A stretch of DNA of 12,971 bases from Bacillota bacterium (GCA_023436245.1 JAEZJZ010000006.1:1-12971), one strand, 5' to 3'. Shown: positions 5,304-12,562, counted from the first letter of the stretch. Notes: generated by a model from the sequence alone, not told the origin. Program-made: numbers and translations.

Positions 5304-7142
5304 ATGTCAAAGGTAATTGGAATTGATCTCGGAACAACCAACTCAGTTGTGGCTGTGTTGGAAGGCGGTGAGCCAGTTGTCATCGCTAACGCGGAAGGTG
5401 CACGCCTGACCCCGTCTGTGGTTGGTTTCGCCAAGAACGGCGAAATGCTGGTTGGCAATGTGGCCAAACGGCAGGCAGTGAGCAACCCTGATCGGACGAT
5501 CAGCTCAGTTAAGCGGCAGATGGGTACCAGCTGGACCACTAAGATTGATGACAAGTCCTATACTCCCCAGGAGATCTCTGCCTTCATCCTGCGCAAGTTG
5601 AAACAGGATGCCGAGAGCTACTTGGGAGAGACCGTTACTCAGGCCGTGATCACCGTTCCGGCCTACTTCACTGACAGTCAGCGGCAGGCCACCAAGGATG
5701 CCGGCAAGATCGCCGGGCTGGAAGTGCTGCGCATCATCAACGAACCGACTGCCGCCGCTCTTGCGTATGGCGTCGACAAGACACAGGATCACACCATTTT
5801 GGTCTTTGACCTCGGCGGCGGTACGTTCGATGTCTCCATTCTGGAGATGGGCGAGGGTATCTTCGAGGTGAAGGCTACCGCCGGCAACAACCGCCTGGGC
5901 GGTGATGATTTCGATCAACGCATCGTTGACCATCTGGTGAGCGAGTTCAAGCGCGACCAGGGCGTGGATCTGTCCAAGGACCGCATGGCGTTGCAGCGAT
6001 TGCGCGAGGCGGCGGAAAAGGCCAAGATAGAGCTTTCCAGCTTGCTCACGGCCAACATCAATCTCCCATTTATTACTGCCGATCAGAACGGGCCAAAACA
6101 TCTGGACATCACGCTCACCCGTGCCAAGTTTGAGGAACTGACGCGCGACCTAGTCGAAAAGACAATGGGTCCCGCCCGCCAAGCGCTGGCTGACGCCAAG
6201 CTCACCCCTCAGGATATCGACCGCGTGATCTTGGTCGGCGGCTCGATCCGCATTCCGGCCGTACAAGAAGCGGTGAAGAAGCTGATCGGCAAGGATCCGC
6301 ACAAGGGAGTCAACCCGGATGAAGTGGTGGCCATGGGAGCTGCCCTGCAGGCTGGCATGCTGGCCGGTGATGTCAAGGGTGTGGTGCTGCTGGATGTCAC
6401 TCCGCTTTCCCTGGGCATCGAGACGATGGGCGGCGTGTTCACCAAGCTGATCGATCGCAACACCACCATTCCGAGCGACAAGAGCCAGATCTTCTCCACG
6501 GCTGCAGATCAGCAGACCAGCGTTGAGATTCACGTGCTGCAGGGCGAACGGCCGATGGCGGCGCAAAACGTCACACTGGGGCGCTTCATGCTCGACGGAA
6601 TCCCGCCGGCACCCCGGGGAATCCCGAAGATCGAAGTGAAGTTTGACATCGATGTCAATGGCATCGTCAACGTCAGCGCCCGTGACATGGCCACCAACAA
6701 GACGCAGCACATCTCCATTACCTCGTCCAGCGGGCTTTCTCCCGATGAAATCGAGCGCATGGTCAAGGATGCGGAGAAGAATGCGGCGGAAGACGCCAAG
6801 TTCAAGGAGTTGGCGGAGCTTCGTAACAGTGCCGACCATCTGGCCTACTCCACGGAGAAACTGCTTAAAGACTTGGGCGACAAGGTGCCTGCGGACAAGG
6901 CGACAGCCATCAACAGCGCCATCGAGCAGGTGCGCACAGCGATGAAGAGTGATGACATCGAGGGCATTAAATCTGCCAACGAGGAACTGACCAAATACGT
7001 TAACGAACTGTCCACCATGCTGTATAATCAGGCTGAGGCCAGCGGCGAGCAGGACCCTGGGCAGGGTTCCACGGAAGAGCATGCCGATGGCAACACCTAT
7101 GACGCAGAGTACAAGGTAGACGAGGACGAACCGAAGCATTAG
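5304..7142 (+). CDS. dnaK: Chaperone protein DnaK (Hsp70)
   Basis: The 612-residue product is DnaK, the ATP-dependent Hsp70 that binds exposed hydrophobic segments of unfolded proteins with DnaJ and GrpE. The nucleotide-binding domain (1 to ~355) has IGIDLGTTNSVV (5-16), AVITVPAYF (114-122), INEPTAAALAYG (145-156), VFDLGGGTFDVSIL (167-180) and GNNRLGGDDFD (194-204). The linker GVVLLDVTPLSLG (359-371) leads to the substrate-binding beta domain and a helical lid, and the C-terminus is acidic (DAEYKVDEDEPKH). It lacks the extra N-terminal segment of Gram-negative DnaKs, in keeping with a Gram-positive host. One oddity is VGGSIRIPAV at 311-320: the Thr of the near-invariant GGSTR or GGQTR motif is Ile (codon ATC, 6246-6248). 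The motif lies in the adenosine/phosphate-binding region, so this is a real variant or a base error. The start at 5304 is set by the ribosome binding site. Confidence 0.98.
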   Translation: MSKVIGIDLGTTNSVVAVLEGGEPVVIANAEGARLTPSVVGFAKNGEMLVGNVAKRQAVSNPDRTISSVKRQMGTSWTTKIDDKSYTPQEISAFILRKLKQDAESYLGETVTQAVITVPAYFTDSQRQATKDAGKIAGLEVLRIINEPTAAALAYGVDKTQDHTILVFDLGGGTFDVSILEMGEGIFEVKATAGNNRLGGDDFDQRIVDHLVSEFKRDQGVDLSKDRMALQRLREAAEKAKIELSSLLTANINLPFITADQNGPKHLDITLTRAKFEELTRDLVEKTMGPARQALADAKLTPQDIDRVILVGGSIRIPAVQEAVKKLIGKDPHKGVNPDEVVAMGAALQAGMLAGDVKGVVLLDVTPLSLGIETMGGVFTKLIDRNTTIPSDKSQIFSTAADQQTSVEIHVLQGERPMAAQNVTLGRFMLDGIPPAPRGIPKIEVKFDIDVNGIVNVSARDMATNKTQHISITSSSGLSPDEIERMVKDAEKNAAEDAKFKELAELRNSADHLAYSTEKLLKDLGDKVPADKATAINSAIEQVRTAMKSDDIEGIKSANEELTKYVNELSTMLYNQAEASGEQDPGQGSTEEHADGNTYDAEYKVDEDEPKH

Positions 7143-7153
7143 TGGAACGTGGT

Positions 7154-7175
7154 GGGGGTTAGCTGACTAACCCCC
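7154..7175 (+). promoter_or_regulatory. Stem-loop between dnaK and dnaJ
   Basis: GGGGGTTAG (7154-7162) pairs perfectly with CTAACCCCC (7167-7175) around the loop CTGA, a strong 9-bp stem. The tail CTCTACTTC is not a T-run, so termination would be weak. CCCCCT (7171-7176) can also pair with AGGGGG (7188-7193) inside the dnaJ ribosome binding site, so two exclusive folds exist. It may lower dnaJ expression relative to dnaK or protect the dnaK message; the role is inferred. Confidence 0.6.
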
Positions 7176-7201
7176 TCTACTTCATTCAGGGGGGAGCTTA
7201 C

Positions 7202-8341
7202 TTGTCAAAGCGAGATTACTACGAGGTGCTTGGCGTCCCCAAGGATGCCGGTGATAGCGACATCAAGAAGGCCTATCGCAAGCTTGCTCACCAATACCAC
7301 CCGGACGTCAATAAAGAAGACCCGAACGCTGCAGACAAGATCAAGGAAGCAACCGAGGCATATCAGGAGCTCTCTGATTCCGAGAAACGGGCACAATACG
7401 ATCAGATGGGTCATGCAGCCTTTGACCAGCAGGGCTTTGACCCCGGGCAGGGCTTCGACTTCTCCAACTTCGGCGGGTTGGATGACATTATAGACATGAT
7501 GTTCGGCGGCGGGTTTGGCGGGCGTCGCAGTCGCACGAAGGGGCCGGAACGGGGAGCGGATATCAGCTATCAGATGGAAGTTGAACTCCAGGATGCCGTC
7601 TTTGGCCGCGCAGTTGATCTGGATCTGCCTCGCAACGAAACTTGCGATACCTGCCATGGAACCGGGGCCGAGCCGGGCACGAGCCCCAAGACTTGTCCCG
7701 ATTGTCATGGTGCAGGGCAAGTGCAATTTGCGCAGAACACGCCATTTGGCCGGATGATGACGGCTCGCACCTGCAGCCGTTGCGGGGGTAGTGGGACGAT
7801 CATCGAGAAGCCATGTCGTGACTGCGGTGGCCGGGGCAGTGTGCGCCGGAACCGCAAGGTGACGATCAAGGTGCCGGCTGGCGTAAACGACGGCACCCGC
7901 CTGCGTCTGTCCGGAGAAGGCGAGGCCGGGCAGAGAGGCGGCCCACCCGGAGATTTGTTTGTTTTCATTCGGGTTCGGCCACATCGGCGTTATGTGCGCG
8001 AAGGTCAGGATTTAGTCTGTGAGGAATCGATCAGTTTCCCGAGAGCTGCTCTCGGCGGGGTGATAAAGGTAGACACCTTGGACGGCGACAAGCAGGAACT
8101 GACCATTCCGGCTGGAACGCAAAGCGGCACCGTGCTGCGCGTGAAGGGAAGAGGCGTGCCACGCATCGGTGGGACTCACCGCGGAGACCTGTTGGTCAGG
8201 ACGGTGGTGGAGACTCCGAAACGCTTGAGCAGCAAGCAGCGTGAACTGTTCCGCGCCTTGGCTGAGAACATGGGAGAAGAGGTCAGTGAGGACAAGGGGT
8301 TCTTGGGCAAAGTACGAGATGTCTTTGGCAAGAATGAGTAA
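7202..8341 (+). CDS. dnaJ: Chaperone protein DnaJ (Hsp40, type I)
   Basis: The 379-residue product is DnaJ, the J-domain cochaperone that delivers substrates to DnaK and stimulates its ATPase. The J domain (1 to ~70) carries the essential HPD at 33-35. A Gly/Phe-rich segment follows (about 72-107). The zinc-binding domain has four CxxCxGxG repeats: CDTCHGTG (148), CPDCHGAG (165), CSRCGGSG (191) and CRDCGGRG (205), all Cys intact. The C-terminal substrate-binding domains contain VTIKVPAGVNDGTRLRLSGE and FPRAALGG. This is the full type I layout at normal length. The start is TTG at 7202, set by AGGGGGGAG at 7188-7196; this site can be masked by pairing with the C-run before it. The gene is 59 bases after dnaK and 14 bases before prmA, inside the operon. 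Confidence 0.97.
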   Translation: MSKRDYYEVLGVPKDAGDSDIKKAYRKLAHQYHPDVNKEDPNAADKIKEATEAYQELSDSEKRAQYDQMGHAAFDQQGFDPGQGFDFSNFGGLDDIIDMMFGGGFGGRRSRTKGPERGADISYQMEVELQDAVFGRAVDLDLPRNETCDTCHGTGAEPGTSPKTCPDCHGAGQVQFAQNTPFGRMMTARTCSRCGGSGTIIEKPCRDCGGRGSVRRNRKVTIKVPAGVNDGTRLRLSGEGEAGQRGGPPGDLFVFIRVRPHRRYVREGQDLVCEESISFPRAALGGVIKVDTLDGDKQELTIPAGTQSGTVLRVKGRGVPRIGGTHRGDLLVRTVVETPKRLSSKQRELFRALAENMGEEVSEDKGFLGKVRDVFGKNE

Positions 8342-8355
8342 GGGGGCCTGAAGCA

Positions 8356-9291
8356 GTGAAGTGGATGGAGATTACTGTCACCACCTCGCAGGAGGCGAAA
8401 GAAGCCGCAGCCGACATCCTTTATCAGAGTGGCGCCAACGGGCTGGTGATCGAGGACTCGGTTCCAGCCGTGCTGGCTGCTGATGTGGAGGACTATGCTG
8501 ACGTTCCGGAAGAGAACTTTCCCTCAGAGGAAGTTCACTTGATCGCCTACTTGCCGATCGATGAATCGTTGGCGGTGAAGATAGACTCCATCCGCCAATC
8601 GGTGGCTGCTCTGGCCGACTTTGATCTCGATCCCGGCAAGGCCGAGGTCGCTCTGCAAGAGGTAGAAGACGCGGATTGGGGCACAGCCTGGAAAGCATAC
8701 TACCAACCGATTGAGCTCGGCCAGAACCTGCTGATCAAGCCTACTTGGGAGGACGTCGCTCCGACTGGGCGCTTGGTGCTGGAACTGGATCCCGGTATGG
8801 CCTTTGGCACCGGAACGCATCCCACCACCATCATGTGCCTGGAGTTGCTTGAGTCTTTGGTGCAGGGCGGGGAGCGGGTGATCGATGTCGGTTGCGGTTC
8901 CGGCATTCTCTCCATCGCAGCGGCTAAACTAGGTGCGGCCGGTGTGCAGGCGCTGGACTATGATCCGTTGGCGGTCAAGGTTGCCGGGGAAAACGTGGAG
9001 CAGAATGGCGTACAAGATCGCGTTGTCGTCTGCCAGAGCAACCTGCTGGAGCGGGCCTCGGGTCAGGCCGAGCTGATCGTCGCCAACATCATCGCTCGCA
9101 TCATCGTCCAGTTGGTGCCCGATCTAGCTCGGCACTTGCTGCCCGGTGGCACCTTCATCGCTTCTGGCATCATTGAAGAGAAGCTGCCGGCGGTTCTGCA
9201 GGCTTTGCAGGAGCATGGGTTCCTGGTAGAAGAAGAACGCCACTCCGGCGACTGGGTGGCACTAGTGGCGCGTCAAGTTTCAAACCATTGA
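8356..9291 (+). CDS. prmA: Ribosomal protein L11 methyltransferase PrmA
   Basis: The 311-residue product is PrmA, a cytoplasmic SAM-dependent methyltransferase that trimethylates ribosomal protein L11. The N-terminal L11-binding domain (1 to ~95) is followed by the linker motif DADWGTAWKAYYQP (105-118), then LDPGMAFGTGTHPTT (144-158), the SAM-binding VIDVGCGSGILSIAAAKLGA (175-194) and the catalytic-site ANII (243-246). Length and motif order fit the family. The start is GTG at 8356, 14 bases after dnaJ; the ribosome binding site is the G-rich AGGGGG just after the dnaJ stop. The dnaJ-prmA-rsmE order is standard in Bacillota and ties ribosome modification to the heat-shock transcript. Confidence 0.96.
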   Translation: MKWMEITVTTSQEAKEAAADILYQSGANGLVIEDSVPAVLAADVEDYADVPEENFPSEEVHLIAYLPIDESLAVKIDSIRQSVAALADFDLDPGKAEVALQEVEDADWGTAWKAYYQPIELGQNLLIKPTWEDVAPTGRLVLELDPGMAFGTGTHPTTIMCLELLESLVQGGERVIDVGCGSGILSIAAAKLGAAGVQALDYDPLAVKVAGENVEQNGVQDRVVVCQSNLLERASGQAELIVANIIARIIVQLVPDLARHLLPGGTFIASGIIEEKLPAVLQALQEHGFLVEEERHSGDWVALVARQVSNH

Positions 9292-9306
9292 TGCAAACGG
9301 AGGTGA

Positions 9307-9328
9307 ACGGGCGATGGCCCGTTTTTTT
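9307..9328 (+). promoter_or_regulatory. Terminator-like hairpin enclosing the rsmE start codon
   Basis: ACGGGC (9307-9312) pairs with GCCCGT (9317-9322) around the loop GATG, and seven T lie at 9322-9328. The start codon ATG (9314-9316) is in the loop, and the T-run encodes Phe-Phe of MARFF. The shape is that of a short intrinsic terminator. It could attenuate transcription or hide the start codon when ribosomes are scarce. The RsmE N-terminus alone might also create it by chance. Confidence 0.5.
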
Positions 9329-10045
9329 CTGCAACACGCAGAGGCTCGGCAAGTGACGTTGACGGGCGACGATGCCAAGCACATCGCCAGGGTATTGCGC
9401 ATGCAACCTGGTGAACTGATTGAGTTGGTGATCGGCGAACAAGCCTATTTGGCTGAGCTGCTGCTGGTTGACGTGAGCGGCGTGGTCGCCAGGATTGGCG
9501 AGCAACTTCAGGATAGCGAGTCCCCGTTGCAGATACACTTATACCAAGCTTTGCCGAAGAGTGACAAGATGGATCTGATCGTGCAGAAGGCCACGGAGCT
9601 GGGAGTGCGCGAGATTACCCCCATCCTCTCTGAGCGAGTGATTGTCAAGCCAAAGGAGGCAGCGGCCAGTCAGCGGATCACACGTTGGCAGCGCATTGCC
9701 GCAGAAGCAGCCAAGCAGAGCCGGCGTCGACTGGTGCCGACGGTGCATGATCTGTTGGCGCTGGCAGAGTTGCCGACCGCGCCTGGCCGATTACGGCTGG
9801 TGGCTTGGGAAGAAGCCGAGCGCCCGCTGGCTGAGCTGCTGCAGTGCACAGAGACCAAGCAGGTCGACATCCTGATTGGGCCGGAAGGGGGTCTCACTTC
9901 CGCAGAGGTTGCAGTTCTCGGTCGGTTAGGCTTTCAAAGCGTCAGCCTGGGGCCGCGTATTCTGCGCACAGAAACGGCTCCCCTGGCGCTCGTCAGCATT
10001 CTGCAATATCAACTGGGCGATGTAGGAGGAAGAGGGCGTGCCTAA
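9314..10045 (+). CDS. rsmE: 16S rRNA (uracil-1498-N3)-methyltransferase RsmE
   Basis: The 243-residue product is RsmE, which methylates N3 of U1498 in 16S rRNA near the decoding centre. It is a SPOUT-class (trefoil-knot) enzyme that works as a dimer. The N-terminal PUA-like RNA-binding domain (1 to ~70) contains HIARVLRMQPGE (23-34). The catalytic part shows PKSDKMDLIVQKATELGV (81-98), EAAKQSRRR (131-139), LIGPEGGLT (188-196) and the knot motif LGPRILRTETAPL (212-224). The ATG start follows GGAGGTGA, 22 bases after prmA, and lies in the loop of a hairpin with a T-run. The 3' end overlaps mtaB by 8 bases, implying coupled translation. Confidence 0.96.
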   Translation: MARFFLQHAEARQVTLTGDDAKHIARVLRMQPGELIELVIGEQAYLAELLLVDVSGVVARIGEQLQDSESPLQIHLYQALPKSDKMDLIVQKATELGVREITPILSERVIVKPKEAAASQRITRWQRIAAEAAKQSRRRLVPTVHDLLALAELPTAPGRLRLVAWEEAERPLAELLQCTETKQVDILIGPEGGLTSAEVAVLGRLGFQSVSLGPRILRTETAPLALVSILQYQLGDVGGRGRA

Positions 10046-11354
10046 AGTAGCATTCCACACCCTGGGCTGCAAGGTGAACCAGGGCGAAACGGCCGCGATG
10101 GCGCATCTGTTTCATCAGGCGGGATACGAGGTCGTGCCATTTGCGGAGGCCGCCGATGTCTATATCGTGAACACTTGTGCAGTCACGGTCCAGGCAGAAC
10201 GCAAGTCACGACAGATGGTGCGCCGAGCCAGGGATCACAGCCCGGCGGCACTGGTGGTGATGGTCGGCTGCTATCCGCAGGTCGCAGGGCAGGAGCAACT
10301 CAGTGAGCTCGCGGATATCGATCTGATCGTGGGCAGCAATGACAAACACCGCATCGTGCAGCTGGTTGCCCAAGTGCTTGCGGAACATCGGCCGCTGCTG
10401 GCGGTCTCGCCTTGGTCCGACCACGCGGAGTTCTCGGCGATCGGTGCAGGGCAGGAGAGCAGTCGCGCTCGCGCCAACCTGAAGATTCAGGACGGCTGCC
10501 AGCAGTTCTGCGCCTATTGCATCATTCCCTATGCGCGCGGCCCCGAACGCAGCCGCACCCCCGACCAGGTGGAAGATGAGGCAAAGGCACTGCTTGCACA
10601 AGGGTACCGGGAAATCGTGTTGACTGGAATTCATCTCGGTAGCTACGGGCGTGATCTGCAGCCAGCCACCGATTTGTCGATGCTCTTGCGTCAACTGTTG
10701 CCTTTGCAGGGACTGCACCGCTTACGCCTTAGCTCCATCGAACCAAACGAGATCACGCCTGAGTTGCTGCAGTTGATGCAGCAGCACGCCAACTTCTGCC
10801 GCCATCTGCACATTCCGTTGCAGTCTGGAACTGATCACGTGCTCAGGGCGATGAATCGACGCTACACAACCGAGGGTTACCGACGCGTAGTGGAACTGGC
10901 TCGTACCCATGTTCCCGGCTTGGCGATCACCACCGACGTGATTGTCGGATTCCCCGGCGAAACAGAGGACCAGTTTCAGGACACTTGCCAGTTTGTGCAG
11001 GAGATCGGTTTCAGCCGGCTGCACGTCTTTCGCTACTCCCGCAGACCAGGCACTCCAGCAGCGGATTTCGCCGCGCAAGTGCCTACTGCTGAGAAAGACC
11101 GACGCAGTAAGGCGCTGATCGCCATCGGCAAGCAACTTGCCAGCCAGTATGCGGAGCGTTTGGTGGGCGAGTCAGTGCAGGTGCTTTGGGAACACGAGCA
11201 GGATGGTTTTTGGAAGGGTCATACTGACACCTATGTACAGGTCAGTGCCGCTAGCTTGCTGCCTCTCGCCAACCGGCTGAGCGAAGCGAAGGTGCGCCGC
11301 CTGCTGGCCGATGGCGTGCTGGCCGACGTCGCCCCGGACGCCGAACTGAGTTAG
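10038..11354 (+). CDS. mtaB: tRNA (N6-threonylcarbamoyladenosine-C2)-methylthiotransferase MtaB
   Basis: The 438-residue product is MtaB, a radical SAM methylthiotransferase that turns t6A37 into ms2t6A37 in tRNAs reading ANN codons. The N-terminal MTTase domain carries the cysteines of the auxiliary iron-sulfur cluster: Cys11 (TLGCKVNQ), Cys47 (NTCAVT) and Cys78 (VGCYPQ). The radical SAM cluster is Cys154, Cys158 and Cys161 in QDGCQQFCAYCIIPYARG. Further radical SAM motifs are LTGIHLGSYG, RLSSIEPNEI, HIPLQSGTD and TDVIVGFPGET. The C-terminal ~60 residues match a TRAM-like RNA-binding segment. The KVNQ and IHLGSYG wording points to MtaB rather than MiaB or RimO. The start is GTG at 10038 with AGGAGGA upstream, inside the end of rsmE. 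It seems to be the last gene of the operon, although no T-run terminator follows at once. Confidence 0.95.
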   Translation: MPKVAFHTLGCKVNQGETAAMAHLFHQAGYEVVPFAEAADVYIVNTCAVTVQAERKSRQMVRRARDHSPAALVVMVGCYPQVAGQEQLSELADIDLIVGSNDKHRIVQLVAQVLAEHRPLLAVSPWSDHAEFSAIGAGQESSRARANLKIQDGCQQFCAYCIIPYARGPERSRTPDQVEDEAKALLAQGYREIVLTGIHLGSYGRDLQPATDLSMLLRQLLPLQGLHRLRLSSIEPNEITPELLQLMQQHANFCRHLHIPLQSGTDHVLRAMNRRYTTEGYRRVVELARTHVPGLAITTDVIVGFPGETEDQFQDTCQFVQEIGFSRLHVFRYSRRPGTPAADFAAQVPTAEKDRRSKALIAIGKQLASQYAERLVGESVQVLWEHEQDGFWKGHTDTYVQVSAASLLPLANRLSEAKVRRLLADGVLADVAPDAELS

Positions 11355-11600
11355 TAGGGTCTGTCTGTAGACAACCACAAGTGCGGTCCGGCATCTTCCT
11401 GAAGATGTTGGCATGGCAATTCTGCTTCTCTGGCAGGAGGAAGGCTATCTGTCGTCGAAATAAAACAGTGTCACGAGTAGCACGTTGCGCTGCTGGCAGG
11501 AGCAACACGACGCGTTGCTCGGTAGAGGCTGATTCTCAACAAGCGAGAATCACTTCGCTGGAAATGGCGACACAGAATGTGTCGCTCGGGGGGTGAATAA
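11355..11600 (+). other. Non-coding gap with a cluster of compact hairpins
   Basis: I see no convincing gene in these 246 bases. Structures seen in order: a dyad TGTCT/AGACA (11362-11373); CATCTT/AAGATG around a 4-base loop (near 11390-11410); GAGCAAC/GTTGCTC with a 7-base loop (11500-11520); GATTCTC/GAGAATC with a 7-base loop (11531-11551); and GCGACACA/TGTGTCGC with a 3-base loop (11567-11585), which ends next to the ribosome binding site of the HIT gene (GGGGGGTGA, 11588-11596). None has a T-run. No clear sigma-A promoter is visible. It may be a structured leader of the HIT gene or a small-RNA region. Confidence 0.5.
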
Positions 11601-11945
11601 ATGACCGATTGCGTGTTTTGCTTGATTGCAGCCAAACAGATTCCGGCCAACGTGGTTTTCGAGGATGATCAGTTCATCGCTTTCCACGACATCCAGCCGG
11701 CTGCACCGGTGCACATCTTGGTCATCCCTAAGCGGCACATCGGCTCGTTGCAGGACACAGAGCCGGAAGATCAGGGTTTGCTCGGCAGGATGCTATTGTT
11801 GGCGGATCAAGTGGCAGAAGAGGCCGGACTGACCGGGTACCGAGTGGCGATCAATGTTGGCAAAGATGGCGGACAAGTGGTCCCTCACTTGCACTTGCAT
11901 GTGCTAGGGGGCAAGTCTGCCGCCGATCTGCCGGCGCTTGGTTGA
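11601..11945 (+). CDS. HIT-family protein (HinT-like purine nucleoside phosphoramidase)
   Basis: The 114-residue product is a histidine-triad protein of the HinT branch, small dimeric enzymes that hydrolyse adenosine phosphoramidates and acyl-adenylates such as lysyl-AMP. The active-site HLHLH of VPHLHLHVLGG (residues 95-104; His96, His98, His100) is intact. The N-terminal CVFC (Cys4, Cys7) is the zinc-binding pair found in many bacterial HinT proteins, and HILVIPKRHI (38-47) is the conserved beta-strand motif. Length matches the family. The ATG start at 11601 follows GGGGGGTGA by four bases. A promoter for the next gene overlaps its stop codon. The exact physiological substrate cannot be told from sequence. 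HIT followed by rpsU is a usual pairing in Bacillota. Confidence 0.94.
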   Translation: MTDCVFCLIAAKQIPANVVFEDDQFIAFHDIQPAAPVHILVIPKRHIGSLQDTEPEDQGLLGRMLLLADQVAEEAGLTGYRVAINVGKDGGQVVPHLHLHVLGGKSAADLPALG

Positions 11946-11971
11946 CAGTAGGGAGTGCCTGGGGATATAAT
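11942..11971 (+). promoter_or_regulatory. Strong sigma-A promoter for rpsU, overlapping the HIT stop codon
   Basis: A perfect -35 TTGACA (11942-11947) and a perfect -10 TATAAT (11966-11971) are separated by 18 bases. The -35 box contains the stop codon TGA (11943-11945) of the upstream gene. The predicted start is near 11978, giving an ~80-base rpsU leader. That leader can form a CTCCG/CGGAG stem (12018-12022 with 12039-12043) that touches the ribosome binding site. Confidence 0.88.
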
Positions 11972-12057
11972 AGCAGAAGGTTCGTTTTCTTAAGTCACAT
12001 CATTAGACGCAGCAAAACTCCGAGCATCTTCAGAGTGGCGGAGGGAGGGAAAACTAA

Positions 12058-12237
12058 GTGGCCGAGGTTAAGGTCCGTAAAGACGAGTCTTTGGACAGCG
12101 CTCTGCGCCGTTTTAAACGTCAATGTCAACGATCTGGCGTGCTTTCTGAGGCTAGGAAACGCGAACACTACGAGAAGCCTAGCGTTAAGCGTAAGAAGAA
12201 GGCAGAAGCAGCCAGGAAGAAGCGTCGCTTCTTTTAA
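12058..12237 (+). CDS. rpsU: 30S ribosomal protein S21 (bS21)
   Basis: This short gene encodes a 59-residue, very basic protein. The N-terminus MAEVKVRKDESLDSALRRFK is characteristic of bS21, followed by RQCQRSGVLSEARKREHYEKP and a Lys/Arg-rich tail ending KKRRFF. bS21 sits on the 30S platform near the anti-Shine-Dalgarno and helps initiation. The start is GTG at 12058, nine bases after the core of the ribosome binding site GAGGGAGGGA (12041-12050). A longer open frame overlaps it in another phase and is not coding. It has its own near-consensus promoter and its own terminator, so it is likely a separate, highly expressed unit. Confidence 0.97.
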   Translation: MAEVKVRKDESLDSALRRFKRQCQRSGVLSEARKREHYEKPSVKRKKKAEAARKKRRFF

Positions 12238-12249
12238 TATGGCTAACAG

Positions 12250-12278
12250 AAGGCACCGCATGTATGCGGTGCCTTTTT
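12250..12278 (+). terminator. Intrinsic terminator of rpsU
   Basis: AAGGCACCGCA (12250-12260) pairs perfectly with TGCGGTGCCTT (12265-12275) around the loop TGTA, followed by a T-run. It starts 12 bases after the rpsU stop and is the clearest terminator in the window. The strand-symmetric A and T flanks could let it work in both directions. Confidence 0.95.
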
Positions 12279-12562
12279 GTGCGCCCAAGAACCAGGTCGC
12301 TGACCGAGACAGCCATCTCTTGTAACAAAATTACAATTCAAGGGAATGTCGAGTGGGCAGAATAATATGTAAATTTAGAATCTTGCAGGCAGAATTACGG
12401 AACTAATCCTGAAGAGTGAAATTATTTACGCTATTCAACATTGTGCAGCAGGAATCTGTCGAAGGGTGACGAATCTGTATTATTAGAGAGATGTGATGAG
12501 GGGTAATCTTCAGACATCTGCCTCTCAACACAGCTCAAAAAGAAGGAGGTGAAACCTAAGAA
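12279..12562 (+). other. AT-richer intergenic gap with a direct repeat before the DUF6754-type gene
   Basis: No gene is supported in these 284 bases, which are clearly richer in A and T than the rest. The 8-mer GAATCTGT occurs twice, at 12452-12459 and 12471-12478, 19 bases apart. The second copy runs into TATTAT (12478-12483), a 5/6 match to a -10 box, without a good -35. The ribosome binding site AAGGAGGT of the next gene is at 12543-12550. The gap probably carries the promoter and leader of that gene. Confidence 0.4.

Noticed and set aside
6150..7139. Open frame of 329 codons on the minus strand
   Set aside because: It is antisense to the dnaK 3' half. Long antisense frames opposite dnaK genes are a known artefact; no ribosome binding site or motif supports it.
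7205..7984. Open frame of 259 codons on the minus strand
   Set aside because: It is the shadow of dnaJ, with no recognisable domain.
11381..11596. Open frame of 71 codons between mtaB and the HIT gene
   Set aside because: It crosses the hairpin cluster, has no well-placed ribosome binding site and an amino-acid make-up without recognisable motifs; the region is better read as non-coding.
11942..12325. Open frame of 127 codons overlapping rpsU
   Set aside because: It begins in the rpsU promoter, runs in another phase through rpsU and its terminator, and the true bS21 frame is unmistakable.
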